Below, one piece after another: positions 9,328 through 18,057 of a DNA stretch of 64,000 nt. Source of the DNA: a bacterium (lineage in GTDB: Bacteria; Pseudomonadota; Alphaproteobacteria; Caulobacterales; Caulobacteraceae); NCBI GenBank assembly GCA_030824495.1, contig JAVBXP010000029.1, positions 1-64,000 on the forward strand, read 5' to 3'. The translations under genes were made by a program, and so were the position numbers. Numbering within the stretch: position 1 is the first letter of the stretch; the number at the start of each line of letters is the position of its first letter. Below the pieces are notes generated by a model that was given only the letters and a program-made list of their open reading frames with translations, ran no database searches and had not been told where the DNA came from.

Positions 9328-10746
9328 TTAGAGACCCTTCAGGATCCCCTCGACCATCTTCTTGGCGTCCCCGAACAGCATCATGGTGTTGTCGCGGAAG
9401 AAGAGTTCGTTCTCGACGCCGGCATAGCCCGAGGACATGCCGCGCTTCACGAACAGCACCGTGCGGGCCTTTTCGACGTCGAGGATCGGCATGCCATAGA
9501 TGGCCGATGTCGGATCGGTCTTAGCCGCCGGGTTGGTGACGTCGTTGGCGCCGATGACGAAGGCGACGTCGGCGGTGGAGAACTCGGAGTTGATGTCCTC
9601 CAGCTCGAACACCTCGTCATAGGGGACGTTGGCTTCGGCCAGCAGCACGTTCATGTGGCCCGGCATACGCCCGGCGACGGGGTGGATGGCGTACTTCACC
9701 TCCACACCCTCCTCCTTCAGCTTGTCGCCCATTTCGCGCAGCGCGTGCTGCGCCTGGGACACGGCCATGCCGTAGCCTGGGACGATGATGACCTTGGAGG
9801 CGTTCTTCATGATGAAGGCGGCGTCTTCGGCCGAGCCCTGCTTGACCGGCCGGGTCTCGACCTTGCCGCCGGCGCCAGCCGCCGCGTCCTCGGCGCCGAA
9901 GCCGCCCAGGATCACGGAGATGAAGCTGCGGTTCATCGCCTTGCACATGATGTACGACAGGATCGCGCCGGACGAACCGACCAGGGCGCCGGTGATGATC
10001 AAGGTGACGTTCTCGAGCGTGAAGCCGAGCGCCGCCGCGGCCCAGCCGGAATAGCTGTTCAGCATCGACACCACGACCGGCATATCCGCGCCGCCAATCG
10101 GGATGATCAGCGTCACGCCGATCACCAGGGCCAGGGCGAAGATGGCCCAGAACGCCCAGATCGCCTGGCCGCCGCTCATCGCCAACACCACGATCAGGCC
10201 GACGATGGCCAGGGCGATGACGATGTTGAGCAGGTGGCGAGCCGGCAGCAGGATCGGCGCGCCGCTCATGTTGCCGTTCAGCTTGGCGAAGGCGATGACC
10301 GAGCCGGTGAAGGTGATGGCGCCGATGGCCAGGCCGAGCGACAGCTCGATCAGCGAGGTGAGGTGCACCAGCCCATCTTCGCCGACGATGCCATAGGCCG
10401 ACGGGGTGTGGATCGCGGCGACCGCGACCAGGCAGGCGGCCATGCCGACCAGGCTGTGGAAGGCGGCGACCAGCTGCGGCATCGAAGTCATGGCGACCTT
10501 GCGGGCGATGACCGCCCCGACCGCGCCGCCGATGGCGACCCCGCCAAGGATCAGACCCAGCGTCAGGGCGTCGAGCTTGCCCTGGCCCCAGAGGGTGAGC
10601 AGCGCGGTGCCGATGGCGATGCCCATGCCGATCATACCGTTGCGGTTGCCCGCCTGGCTGGTCGTGGGGCTGGATAGGCCGCGCAGGGCCAGGATGAAGA
10701 GTACGCCCGAAACGATATAGGCGATGGCGGCGAGATTAGCGTTCAT
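9328..10746 (-). CDS. pntB: NAD(P) transhydrogenase subunit beta
   Basis: A 472-residue inner-membrane subunit of the proton-translocating transhydrogenase (NADH + NADP+ to NAD+ + NADPH, driven by proton entry). The first 270 residues hold about nine membrane helices. The C-terminal 180 residues form the NADP(H)-binding domain III, with PGYGMAVSQAQHAL, HPVAGRMPGHMNVLLAEA and the GANDVTNPAA loop. It is last in the pntAA-pntAB-pntB operon, 15 bases after pntAB, and is followed by a strong terminator. Confidence 0.96.
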   Translation of the reverse strand: MNANLAAIAYIVSGVLFILALRGLSSPTTSQAGNRNGMIGMGIAIGTALLTLWGQGKLDALTLGLILGGVAIGGAVGAVIARKVAMTSMPQLVAAFHSLVGMAACLVAVAAIHTPSAYGIVGEDGLVHLTSLIELSLGLAIGAITFTGSVIAFAKLNGNMSGAPILLPARHLLNIVIALAIVGLIVVLAMSGGQAIWAFWAIFALALVIGVTLIIPIGGADMPVVVSMLNSYSGWAAAALGFTLENVTLIITGALVGSSGAILSYIMCKAMNRSFISVILGGFGAEDAAAGAGGKVETRPVKQGSAEDAAFIMKNASKVIIVPGYGMAVSQAQHALREMGDKLKEEGVEVKYAIHPVAGRMPGHMNVLLAEANVPYDEVFELEDINSEFSTADVAFVIGANDVTNPAAKTDPTSAIYGMPILDVEKARTVLFVKRGMSSGYAGVENELFFRDNTMMLFGDAKKMVEGILKGL

Positions 10747-10761
10747 GTCCCCCCGCTCCCT

Positions 10762-11079
10762 CTACTTTTGCTTTTTCTTGTACATGGCGAGCATGCGCTG
10801 GGTGACCAGGAAGCCGCCAAAGATGTTCACGGCGGCGAAGGCGGCGGCGATGGCGCCGGCGCCCTTCGAGATCATGACGTTCTTGGTCAGCTCGCCATCC
10901 ACCCCGTGGGCGGCGGCGGCCAGCAAGGCCCCGACGATGATCACCGAGGAAATGGCGTTGGTCACGGCCATCAGCGGCGTGTGCAGGGCGGGCGTGACGC
11001 TCCAGACGACATAGTAGCCCACGAAGATCGCGAGCACGAAGATCGCCAGTCGGAAGACTGTAGGGTCGACGGCTTCCAT
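10762..11079 (-). CDS. pntAB: NAD(P) transhydrogenase subunit alpha, membrane part (PntAB)
   Basis: A 105-residue membrane protein with three to four helices that corresponds to the C-terminal membrane part (domain II) of enterobacterial PntA. The characteristic segment HTPLMAVTNAISSVIIVGALL is near residues 33-53, broken here only by naming. In this genome the alpha subunit is split into a soluble and a membrane polypeptide, as in Rhodospirillum rubrum. It starts 9 bases after the pntAA stop. Confidence 0.94.
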   Translation of the reverse strand: MEAVDPTVFRLAIFVLAIFVGYYVVWSVTPALHTPLMAVTNAISSVIIVGALLAAAAHGVDGELTKNVMISKGAGAIAAAFAAVNIFGGFLVTQRMLAMYKKKQK

Positions 11080-11088
11080 GGGGTCCTC

Positions 11089-12222
11089 TTAAGCGGTGAG
11101 GGCGGGATGGACGATCGCCCCGCCTTGAGTGACGAGGGCGGCCTTCAGGATTTCGTCCTCGTAGTCGGGGGCGAACTTGCCCTCCTTGTCGAGGAACAAG
11201 CCGGCGAAGGCGAAGAGATTGCGCGCATAGAGCGCCGAGGCGTCGGTCGCGATACGGCCCGGCAGGTTGGGGGCGCCGAGGATCTTGGCGCCATTGGCGG
11301 TGACCACCGTCTCGCCTAGCTTCGCGCCGACGACATTGCCGCCCTGCTCGATGGCCAGGTCCACGAGGATCGAACCGGCCTTCATGGAGGCGACCTGCTC
11401 GGCGCTGACCAGCTTGGGGGCCGGGCGGCCCGGGATCAGCGCCGTGGTGATGACGATGTCCTGCTTGGCGATATGGCTGGAGACCAGTTCGGCCTGCTTG
11501 GCCTGGTATTCAGCGCTCATTTCCTTGGCGTAGCCGCCGGCGGTCTGGGCGTTCTTGAACTCCTCGTCCTCGACGGCGAGGAACTTGGCGCCCAGGCTTT
11601 CGACTTGTTCCTTGGTGGCCGGCCGCACGTCGGTGGCGGTGACCACGGCGCCCAGGCGGCGGGCGGTGGCGATGGCCTGCAGGCCGGCGACGCCCACGCC
11701 CATGACGAACACCTTGGCCGCCGCGATGGTGCCGGCCGCCGTCATCATCATCGGCATGGCCTTGCCATAGGCTTCCGCGCCTTCGATCACAGCGCGATAG
11801 CCGGCGAGATTGGCCTGCGAGGACAGCACGTCCATCACCTGCGCGCGGGTGATCCGCGGCACGAATTCCATGGCGAAGGCGGTCGCGCCCTTGGCGGCCA
11901 GCGCCTTCAGCGCATCCTTCTCGATGTGGGGATTGAGCGTGGCGGCGACGATGGCGCCTGCCTTCAGGGCGGCGATCTCTTCATCGACCGGCGCGCGCAC
12001 CTTCAGCAGGATGTCGGCTTTGCCGATGGCGTCGGTCAGGCTGGTCGCCAGGGTCGCCCCCGCGGCCTCATAGTCGGCGTCGGGATAGGAGGCGGCCGCG
12101 CCGGCGGCGGCCTCGATCACGACCGAATACCCTGCGCCGATGAACTTTTTCACCGTCTCTGGAGTCGCGGCCACGCGCGTCTCTCCGGCGCGGCGTTCCT
12201 TGGTGACGGCGATGGTCGTCAT
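11089..12222 (-). CDS. pntAA: NAD(P) transhydrogenase subunit alpha, NAD-binding part (PntAA)
   Basis: A 377-residue soluble subunit carrying domain I, which binds NAD(H). The AlaDH/PNT N-terminal domain begins TIAVTKERRAGETRVAATPE. The Rossmann region includes GVGVAGLQAIATARRLGA near residue 175 and the mobile-loop area around 220-240. Full length for the split form. First gene of the pnt operon; a palindromic site lies about 90 bases upstream of its start codon. Confidence 0.95.
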   Translation of the reverse strand: MTTIAVTKERRAGETRVAATPETVKKFIGAGYSVVIEAAAGAAASYPDADYEAAGATLATSLTDAIGKADILLKVRAPVDEEIAALKAGAIVAATLNPHIEKDALKALAAKGATAFAMEFVPRITRAQVMDVLSSQANLAGYRAVIEGAEAYGKAMPMMMTAAGTIAAAKVFVMGVGVAGLQAIATARRLGAVVTATDVRPATKEQVESLGAKFLAVEDEEFKNAQTAGGYAKEMSAEYQAKQAELVSSHIAKQDIVITTALIPGRPAPKLVSAEQVASMKAGSILVDLAIEQGGNVVGAKLGETVVTANGAKILGAPNLPGRIATDASALYARNLFAFAGLFLDKEGKFAPDYEDEILKAALVTQGGAIVHPALTA

Positions 12223-12577
12223 GCGCCCGGTTCCCCCATTTTAGTCTTCGAACTTTGGGCGACCATAGAAGCCGCCCTTAGCCATTGTCCAGCAAACGAA
12301 CAGCGGACTTCAAACAATTGTTTGAGCCCAAACCCCTTTTAGCTTCAAGGTTTGCCGAATATCCGCCGGCTGTGTCCCAGCCCATGACGCTCTTTGGCGA
12401 ACGCGGCGGCGCGCTCAACTCAGAAAAATTCATGCTGCGATGAATAGAACTGCGGCTGGCGCGTTCCAGACATGGCAAAACCCACGCCAACCGCGAGGTC
12501 GGCATGGGTCAAACAATCAACCGAGGTGAGAACCTGGGGCGGGCCTACTCCAGAAGAGCCGGCCGCGCCCGACGGCC
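12223..12577. other. Non-coding region upstream of the pnt operon
   Basis: A 355-base gap between the pntAA start and the end of the oxidase subunit IV gene, both on the minus strand. It should carry the pnt promoter. The one clear structure is the 16-base palindrome at 12310-12325. The part at 12420-12577, downstream of the subunit IV gene, has no T-rich terminator that I can see. No small gene is supported. Confidence 0.5.
12310..12325. promoter_or_regulatory. Palindromic operator candidate upstream of pntAA
   Basis: TCAAACAATTGTTTGA is a perfect 16-base palindrome about 88 bases upstream of the pntAA ATG. It fits the C/GAAAC-N(2-4)-GTTTG/C pattern described for PsrA-type TetR regulators of fatty-acid metabolism. 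A related site lies at 58178-58191 upstream of an acyl-CoA dehydrogenase gene. The regulator is not identified. Confidence 0.5.
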
Positions 12578-12808
12578 TTAGTGGGCCGGTTCGCCGTGCT
12601 CGCGCAGGACAAAGAAGCCGGCGACCGCGATGACGACGCCGACGGCGGCGCTGCCCAGGAAGCCAGTGGCCGTGCAGAACCAGAGGACGAGGAAAATCAA
12701 CAAGGCGGCGAGCGCCAGGGAGCCCCACTTCGCCATGCTGACGAACAGGTGGTAGGTCGAGACCTGCTCTTGGATTTCCATGTCGCCGCGGTGATATTCG
12801 GAAGCCAT
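12578..12808 (-). CDS. aa3-type cytochrome c oxidase subunit IV
   Basis: A 76-residue protein of the small bacterial aa3 oxidase subunit IV family. The polar N-terminus EYHRGDMEIQEQVSTYHLF is followed by two membrane helices at about residues 25-47 and 51-70. The reading frame extends far upstream but only the ATG at 12808 gives the family N-terminus. It lies away from any oxidase core operon, which is usual for this subunit. It is 79 bases downstream of the hydrolase gene, so co-transcription is possible. Confidence 0.82.
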   Translation of the reverse strand: MASEYHRGDMEIQEQVSTYHLFVSMAKWGSLALAALLIFLVLWFCTATGFLGSAAVGVVIAVAGFFVLREHGEPAH

Positions 12809-12887
12809 GGCGGAGGCGTCTCTCTTCTTCAAAAACTCAGGTGGAGCCGGACTACACGAACCGTAGCCCGGCCTCAAGGCCTGCTGG

Positions 12888-13949
12888 TCAGGCCGGCCAG
12901 ACGGCGAGCATCGATCGAAGCGCCGCCACGAGGGCCAGCGGCTGATCGACCATGATGTGGTGGGCCGAATCCGGGATCGCGATCTCGATGATGTCTTCCG
13001 GCAACGGCGAGGATTCGCCCCCGCTGCGGCGCGACATGACCACCGAGCGCTCGCCATAGATATGGGCCAGCGGGGTGGAGACAGGCGGCGGCCCGTCCGT
13101 GGTCATGGCCATCATCGCCGAGCGATCGAGCTTGTTCCACATATTGGGATCGAACCGCCACGACCAACCCTCGCCCGAGCCATCCTCAAGCGGCGCGCGC
13201 TTGAGCGATCGACGAGCGATGAAGTCGGCGACGAACAGGTTGCCGGCGGCCTGGGGCGGCATGAAGCGGAAACGGTCGAGCGCCGCGCCGATGGTCGGAT
13301 AGACCCGCTGGGCGCGGTCGCCGGTCGGGATGTTGGCGATCCGCTGGCGCTGCTCTTCCAGCATGCGCTTGCCTTCGGGCGAGTCCGGCGGAGGGCCGCC
13401 GAAGCCGACATCGACCAGGATCGCGGCGTGCATCCGTTCAGGATGCTTCACCGCGGCGTAGAACACCTGCGAGCCGCCGAACGAGTGGCCGATATAGACC
13501 GGCTTGCGCCCGCCCTTGTACAGGCCCGCGGCCTGGGCGCAGGCCTCGGCGTCCTCGGCGAAGTCCTGGAAGGCGTAGGTTTCGCGCCAGTCCGAGGCGC
13601 CCATGCCAGCGAGCGACATTGAGGCGACCCGGTACTCAGTGGCCAGGAACGGGGCGATGAAGCTCCACCAATCAGCGTGGGCCGAATTGCCATGCACCAG
13701 CAGCAGGCCCGGCTTGCCGATCTCGCCCCAGGTCAGCAGTTCTATCTTGGAGCCCTTGGAGGTGACGAAGGTCCGCTCCGGTTCGTTGGCGATGGCGTCC
13801 TGGAACCACTTCGGCGCATCGGGCTCGCGCCCCTTGAACGGCGCCAGCGGAGCCTGGACTTCGGGCGGCAGGGCGCCGGGTTCGGAGTGGACAGGCTGGT
13901 CCTCGTACCCGACCAGCGCGCCTTCTTTGATCGCCGGATCCAAAGCCAT
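12888..13949 (-). CDS. Alpha/beta hydrolase
   Basis: A 353-residue alpha/beta hydrolase. LLLVHGNSAHADWW near residue 80 is the oxyanion region, GHSFGG near 146 the nucleophile elbow, and SAHHIMVDQP near 330 carries the catalytic His. No signal peptide; an N-terminal extension of about 60 residues precedes the core. The frame runs open further upstream, but the ATG at 13949 shares one base with the stop of the thioesterase gene (TAATG), a coupled arrangement that supports this start. A lipid- or acyl-related substrate is inferred only from the partner thioesterase. Confidence 0.85.
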   Translation of the reverse strand: MALDPAIKEGALVGYEDQPVHSEPGALPPEVQAPLAPFKGREPDAPKWFQDAIANEPERTFVTSKGSKIELLTWGEIGKPGLLLVHGNSAHADWWSFIAPFLATEYRVASMSLAGMGASDWRETYAFQDFAEDAEACAQAAGLYKGGRKPVYIGHSFGGSQVFYAAVKHPERMHAAILVDVGFGGPPPDSPEGKRMLEEQRQRIANIPTGDRAQRVYPTIGAALDRFRFMPPQAAGNLFVADFIARRSLKRAPLEDGSGEGWSWRFDPNMWNKLDRSAMMAMTTDGPPPVSTPLAHIYGERSVVMSRRSGGESSPLPEDIIEIAIPDSAHHIMVDQPLALVAALRSMLAVWPA

Positions 13950-14431
13950 TACGCCACCCCTCGTGTTTCCCGATCGCCGGCCTTGCGGACGATCGAGCGG
14001 ATACCTTTGAAAACGCCGGTGCCGGTGATCAGGGTGCGCTCGCCGCACCAGATCCGGCCCCGCACGGTGAAGACATCGTCCTGCTCGGCGATGATCTCGC
14101 TGGTGCCCTCGACCCAGTCGCCCATATGGGCGCCGGAGAGGAAGTCGGTGGTCAGCCGCACCGTCACCCAGCCGATCTCGCGCTTGTTGGAGATGACCCG
14201 GCCCCAGGCCATGTCGGCGAAGCTCATCAGCATGCCGCCGTGACAATTGTTCATGCCGTTGGCGTGGTGTTCCTCCACGCGAAAGGCCATGGTTTCGTCC
14301 TTCGTGGCCTCGTCGCGCCGCGAGTAGAACGGGCCGACAGTGCGGCCAAAACCGCGCTGCCACAGATTAATGACATAGCCATCGGGGACGACAGCAGTCT
14401 GGACTTCGGTCAGATCATCGGACATCGCCAA
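13949..14431 (-). CDS. PaaI-family (hotdog) thioesterase
   Basis: A 160-residue hotdog-fold thioesterase of the PaaI/4HBT group. The conserved [17 protein letters not shown] segment is near residues 61-77, in which His-Gly-Gly binds the thioester. It probably hydrolyses acyl-CoA; the chain type is unknown. It overlaps the downstream alpha/beta hydrolase start by one base. A second Met two codons in is an alternative start. Confidence 0.85.
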   Translation of the reverse strand: MAMSDDLTEVQTAVVPDGYVINLWQRGFGRTVGPFYSRRDEATKDETMAFRVEEHHANGMNNCHGGMLMSFADMAWGRVISNKREIGWVTVRLTTDFLSGAHMGDWVEGTSEIIAEQDDVFTVRGRIWCGERTLITGTGVFKGIRSIVRKAGDRETRGVA

Positions 14432-14529
14432 GGCTGATGAACGTGCGTTTGAAAAATGGCAAGCGCCGATACGCCTGATCTGCTCTCGCCCGCCTGCCGC
14501 CGTGGCCTGAAATTTCGAGGGAGAAGACG

Positions 14530-14997
14530 ATGCGGATTGCAGTGAGCGTGGTGATGGTGGCGCTGCTGGCCAGCGCCTGTTCCAAGAAGGAAGAGGCCGC
14601 CAAGGCGCCTGAAGCGGTGGGCGCTGCGCCGGCTCTCGCCGATATGGAAGGCCCCAAGCCCGGCAAGTGGAAGATGACCACGGTGATGGCGGCCATGCCC
14701 CAGCCCGTCACCATGGAAGTCTGCATCCCCAAGACCAGCTTCAAGGAAATGCAGACCGCCAACCAACAGGCCGGCGTGACCTGCACCGAGCAGACCCTGA
14801 CCCGGCAAGGCGGCGACTATATCGGTCATTCGACCTGCACCCATCCGGGCGGCAAGGTGACGATCGACAGCCGTTTCTCGGGCGACTTCTCCTCGAAATA
14901 CACGATGGAGACCAAGACGGTCATGGACCCGCCGCCGACCCCGGCGATGAAGGAAATGATCATGAACGTCACCGCCGAACGCCTGGGCGACTGCTAG
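14530..14997 (+). CDS. DUF3617 family lipoprotein
   Basis: A 155-residue secreted lipoprotein. LLASAC gives a lipidated Cys17, followed by a charged, Ala-rich linker. The DUF3617 core starts at [10 protein letters not shown] near residue 45 and includes the paired-cysteine features VCIPK and STCTHPGG, ending in a C-terminal Cys. GAGGGAGAAGACG upstream supports the ATG. The family is common in Caulobacterales and sphingomonads; its biochemical role is not known. It is divergent from the thioesterase/hydrolase pair. Confidence 0.82.
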   Translation: MRIAVSVVMVALLASACSKKEEAAKAPEAVGAAPALADMEGPKPGKWKMTTVMAAMPQPVTMEVCIPKTSFKEMQTANQQAGVTCTEQTLTRQGGDYIGHSTCTHPGGKVTIDSRFSGDFSSKYTMETKTVMDPPPTPAMKEMIMNVTAERLGDC

Positions 14998-15120
14998 GCG
15001 CCGAGGGCACGAATTCACCAGCTTCAGGGGCGGGGCCTGGAAAATTCTCCGGTCCCGCTTCCCCGGAAAGGTCGGTTCGTCCTATCGTTCCGGGAAATCG
15101 ACGGGGATGGGTGACCAGGA

Positions 15121-16554
15121 ATGAGAGTGTTCGGGACGGTGGCGGCGCTGGTCGTGGCCACAGCCTTTGGCGGGTGCGCCACCACAGCGCCGGCCAGCAA
15201 GCCGGCAGGCGGCGAGAGCGCGAAAGCGCGGACGCTGCCGAAGGGCCTGGACTCCGCCAACAATGGCGATCCCTTCGCCTCCACCTATCGCCCCCTGCCC
15301 AGCCGCCCGACCGCCCTGTTCGGCGCCACGGTGTTCACCGGGACCGGCGAGCGGATCGACGGCGGGACGGTGCTGATCCGCGACGGCAAGATCGAGGCGA
15401 TCGGCGCGGGCCTAGTGCCCCCGGCCAGCTACCATGTCGTGGACGCCGCGGGCAAATACATCACCCCAGGCCTGATCGACGCCCACTCCCACCTTGGCGT
15501 TTATCCCTCGCCCTCGGTTCCGGCCCACTCGGACGGCAACGAGCTCACCGACCCAAACACCGCCGGCGTCTGGGCCGAGCATTCGGTCTGGCCGCAGGAC
15601 CCCGGCTTCAACCTGGCCCGCGCCGGCGGCGTGACCAGCATCATGGTGCTGCCAGGTTCCGGCAACCTGATCGGCGGGCGCTCGGTCACCCTGCGCAACA
15701 TCCCGGCCCGCACCGTCCAGGAGATGAAGCACCCCGGCGCGCCCTATGGCCTGAAGATGGCCTGCGGCGAGAACCCCAAGCGGGTCTATGGCGGCCGCAA
15801 CCGCGCGCCCTCCACGCGGATGGGCAATGTCGCGGGCTATCGCAACGCCTGGATCAGCGCCGCCGACTATGGCCGCAAGTGGGATGACTACCGGGCGAAG
15901 GAAGGCCGTGGAGAAAAGGCCGATCCGCCCAAGCGCGACCTCCAGCTCGAGACCCTGGCCGGGGTGCTGAAGGGCGAAATTCTGGTCGAGAACCACTGCT
16001 ACCGGGCCGACGAGATGGTCCAGATGATCGGGATCGCCAATGAGTTCGGCTACAAGATCACCGCCTTCCACCACGCCTCGGAGGCCTACAAGATCGCCGA
16101 CATCCTGGCGCAGAACGACATCTGCACCGCTACCTGGGCCAACTGGTGGGGCAACAAGCTGGAAGCCTGGGACGGGATCGAGGCCAACGCCGCGATGATC
16201 CACGCGGCCGGCGGCTGCGCGATCATCAAGTCGGACGACCCTGACGTCATCCAGCGACTGAACCAGGAAGCCGCCGCCGCCCTGGCGGCCGGGCGCGCAG
16301 CGGGCCTGAGCATTACCGAGGCCCAGGCGATGGCCTGGATCACGGCCAATCCGGCCAAGGCGATGGGCCTGAAGGACACCGGCTCCCTGACGCCGGGCAA
16401 GCGGGCAGATGTGGTCATCTGGGACAAGAACCCCTTCTCGATCTACGCCCGCGCCGAGCGCGTCTATCTGGACGGCGGCATCGCCTATGACCGCCACGAC
16501 GCGCGCTTCCAGCCGAAGTCGGACTTCGAAATCGGCCAGGGGGCCAACCGCTGA
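15121..16554 (+). CDS. Amidohydrolase-family lipoprotein
   Basis: A 477-residue imidazolonepropionase-like amidohydrolase with a lipoprotein signal (AFGGC, Cys19). The metal-binding motif DAHSH has His122 and His124. Further expected ligands are in ENHCYRADE near 284 and AFHHASEA near 315, with KSDDPD near 370 as the final acidic position. The C-terminal beta part is typical (GSLTPGKRADVVIWD). The family cleaves cyclic amides or peptide-like bonds; the substrate is unknown. It shares one base with the next amidohydrolase gene, so the two should be coupled. Confidence 0.87.
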   Translation: MRVFGTVAALVVATAFGGCATTAPASKPAGGESAKARTLPKGLDSANNGDPFASTYRPLPSRPTALFGATVFTGTGERIDGGTVLIRDGKIEAIGAGLVPPASYHVVDAAGKYITPGLIDAHSHLGVYPSPSVPAHSDGNELTDPNTAGVWAEHSVWPQDPGFNLARAGGVTSIMVLPGSGNLIGGRSVTLRNIPARTVQEMKHPGAPYGLKMACGENPKRVYGGRNRAPSTRMGNVAGYRNAWISAADYGRKWDDYRAKEGRGEKADPPKRDLQLETLAGVLKGEILVENHCYRADEMVQMIGIANEFGYKITAFHHASEAYKIADILAQNDICTATWANWWGNKLEAWDGIEANAAMIHAAGGCAIIKSDDPDVIQRLNQEAAAALAAGRAAGLSITEAQAMAWITANPAKAMGLKDTGSLTPGKRADVVIWDKNPFSIYARAERVYLDGGIAYDRHDARFQPKSDFEIGQGANR

Positions 16555-17915
16555 TGTCCAAGATCGCCTTGCACCTTTCGATCAGCCTGGCGGCCCTGGC
16601 CGCGGCCATCGCCACCCCGGTCCTGGCCGAAACCGTGGCCATCACCAACGCCCGCATCCTGACCGCCGGCCCCGCCGGCGAGATCGCCCGGGGGACCATC
16701 GTGCTGCGGGACGGCAAGATCGCCTCGGTCGGCGCGGGGGCCTCGGCGCCCGCCGGCGCGCGGATCATCGACGCCAAGGGCGCGACGGTGACGCCGGGCT
16801 TCGTGGCGGCCAACACCCTGCTGGGCGCCGTCGAGGTCCGCTCGCTGGGCGATGACCTGACGGTCAACAACCCGGACATCGGCGCGGCGTTCGACGTCCA
16901 GTACGGCCTTGATCCGCAATCGACCCTGATCCCGGTCGCACGGCTGGGCGGCATCACGCGCGCCATCGTCATGCCGCTTTCGGCCGGTGGCGGCGGAACC
17001 GACTTCCACGCCGACGACGGCGAGGAGCTCTACACAGCCGGCGGCGGGGGCGGCTCCAAGTCCACCGCGCTGTTCGCCGGTCAGGCCGCGGTCATCCACC
17101 TGGGCGAAGGCGCCGACATCCTGGTCAAGCCCAAGGTCGGCATGGTGGTGCCATTCGGCGACGGCGGAGCCAATGTCGCTGGCGGCGCGCGCGGGGCCGA
17201 GATCGTCGCCCTGAAAGCGGCTTTCCGCGACGTGCGCGACTACATGCGCAACAAGGCCGCCTACGACCGCGCGGGCGTCCGCGACATGGGTCTATCCAAG
17301 GCCGATCTGGAGGCGCTGATCCCGGTGGTCGAAGGCCGCATGCCGATCATCGCGTCGGTCCATAAGGCGTCAGACATCCGCAGCGTCCTGCAGTTCGCGC
17401 GCGAAGAACGCGTGAAGGTGATCCTGGACGGCGCCGAGGAAGGCTGGATGACGGCCGGCGAGATCGCTGCCGCAGGCGTGCCGGTGATCATCAATCCGCT
17501 GAGCGACCGGCCCGAAAGCTTCCAGGTGCTGGGCGCGACCATGGAGAACGCCGCGCGGCTGCAAGCGGCCGGCGTGACCCTGGCCATCGAGAGCCAGGGC
17601 GGCGCGCACCGGGTTCGTGAGCTGCGCTACAATGTCGGCAACGCCATCGCCAACGGCATGCCCTACCAAGCCGGGCTGGCGGCGGTGACCATCAACCCGG
17701 CCCGCATCTTCGGCGTCGCCGACAAGATCGGCTCCCTGGAGCCCGGCAAGGACGCCGATCTGGTGATCTGGACCGGCGACCCCTTCGAGCCGCTCTCCCA
17801 ACCCACCGCCATCTTCATCCGCGGCGAAAGCCAACCGATGACTTCACGCCAGCTAGAGCTTCGCGAGCGCTACAAGACGCTCGGCGGCGGATATCCGGCG
17901 GCGTATTCGCGGTAG
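16554..17915 (+). CDS. Secreted amidohydrolase homologue lacking the HxH motif
   Basis: A 453-residue protein with a cleavable signal (ending near VLAE, residue 24) and the same fold as the preceding gene, including the C-terminal GSLEPGKDADLVIWTGDPFE. At the position of the DAHSH metal motif it reads GFVAANTLLG (near residue 85), so both histidines are absent. SVHKASDI near 267 keeps one possible ligand. It is either a metal-poor relative or a non-catalytic partner of its neighbour. The ATG overlaps the upstream TGA, which implies equal production of the two. Confidence 0.86.
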   Translation: MSKIALHLSISLAALAAAIATPVLAETVAITNARILTAGPAGEIARGTIVLRDGKIASVGAGASAPAGARIIDAKGATVTPGFVAANTLLGAVEVRSLGDDLTVNNPDIGAAFDVQYGLDPQSTLIPVARLGGITRAIVMPLSAGGGGTDFHADDGEELYTAGGGGGSKSTALFAGQAAVIHLGEGADILVKPKVGMVVPFGDGGANVAGGARGAEIVALKAAFRDVRDYMRNKAAYDRAGVRDMGLSKADLEALIPVVEGRMPIIASVHKASDIRSVLQFAREERVKVILDGAEEGWMTAGEIAAAGVPVIINPLSDRPESFQVLGATMENAARLQAAGVTLAIESQGGAHRVRELRYNVGNAIANGMPYQAGLAAVTINPARIFGVADKIGSLEPGKDADLVIWTGDPFEPLSQPTAIFIRGESQPMTSRQLELRERYKTLGGGYPAAYSR

Positions 17916-17924
17916 GCCCCCTTG

Positions 17925-18052
17925 AGTGTCATCCCGGTTTGCGAAGCAAGACCGGGACCCATTAGCGCCGCGTGGCGAGGTTTCGCCTAGGCTCCCGCCA
18001 TCAGGTGTTCATGGGTCCCGGACAGCCGCTGCGCGACTTCCGGGATGACACT
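17925..18052. repeat. GTCATCC palindromic element, copy 1
   Basis: Left arm 17925-17962 and right arm 18011-18052 are inverted repeats with AGTGTCATCCCGG ends and GGGACCCAT inner ends. Inside the left arm TTGC-GAA-GCAA is a small hairpin; the right arm has a longer AGTCGC-GCA-GCGGCT hairpin at the same place. It fills the gap between two convergent genes and begins 9 bases after the amidohydrolase stop, so it can act as a bidirectional terminator. Confidence 0.85.
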
Positions 18053-18057
18053 GTTGG

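Noticed and set aside
9307..10677. A 456-residue open frame on the plus strand opposite pntB
   Set aside because: It is rich in His, Asp, Gly and Arg without domain features, as expected for the complement of a GC-rich membrane-protein gene. PntB on the other strand is certain.
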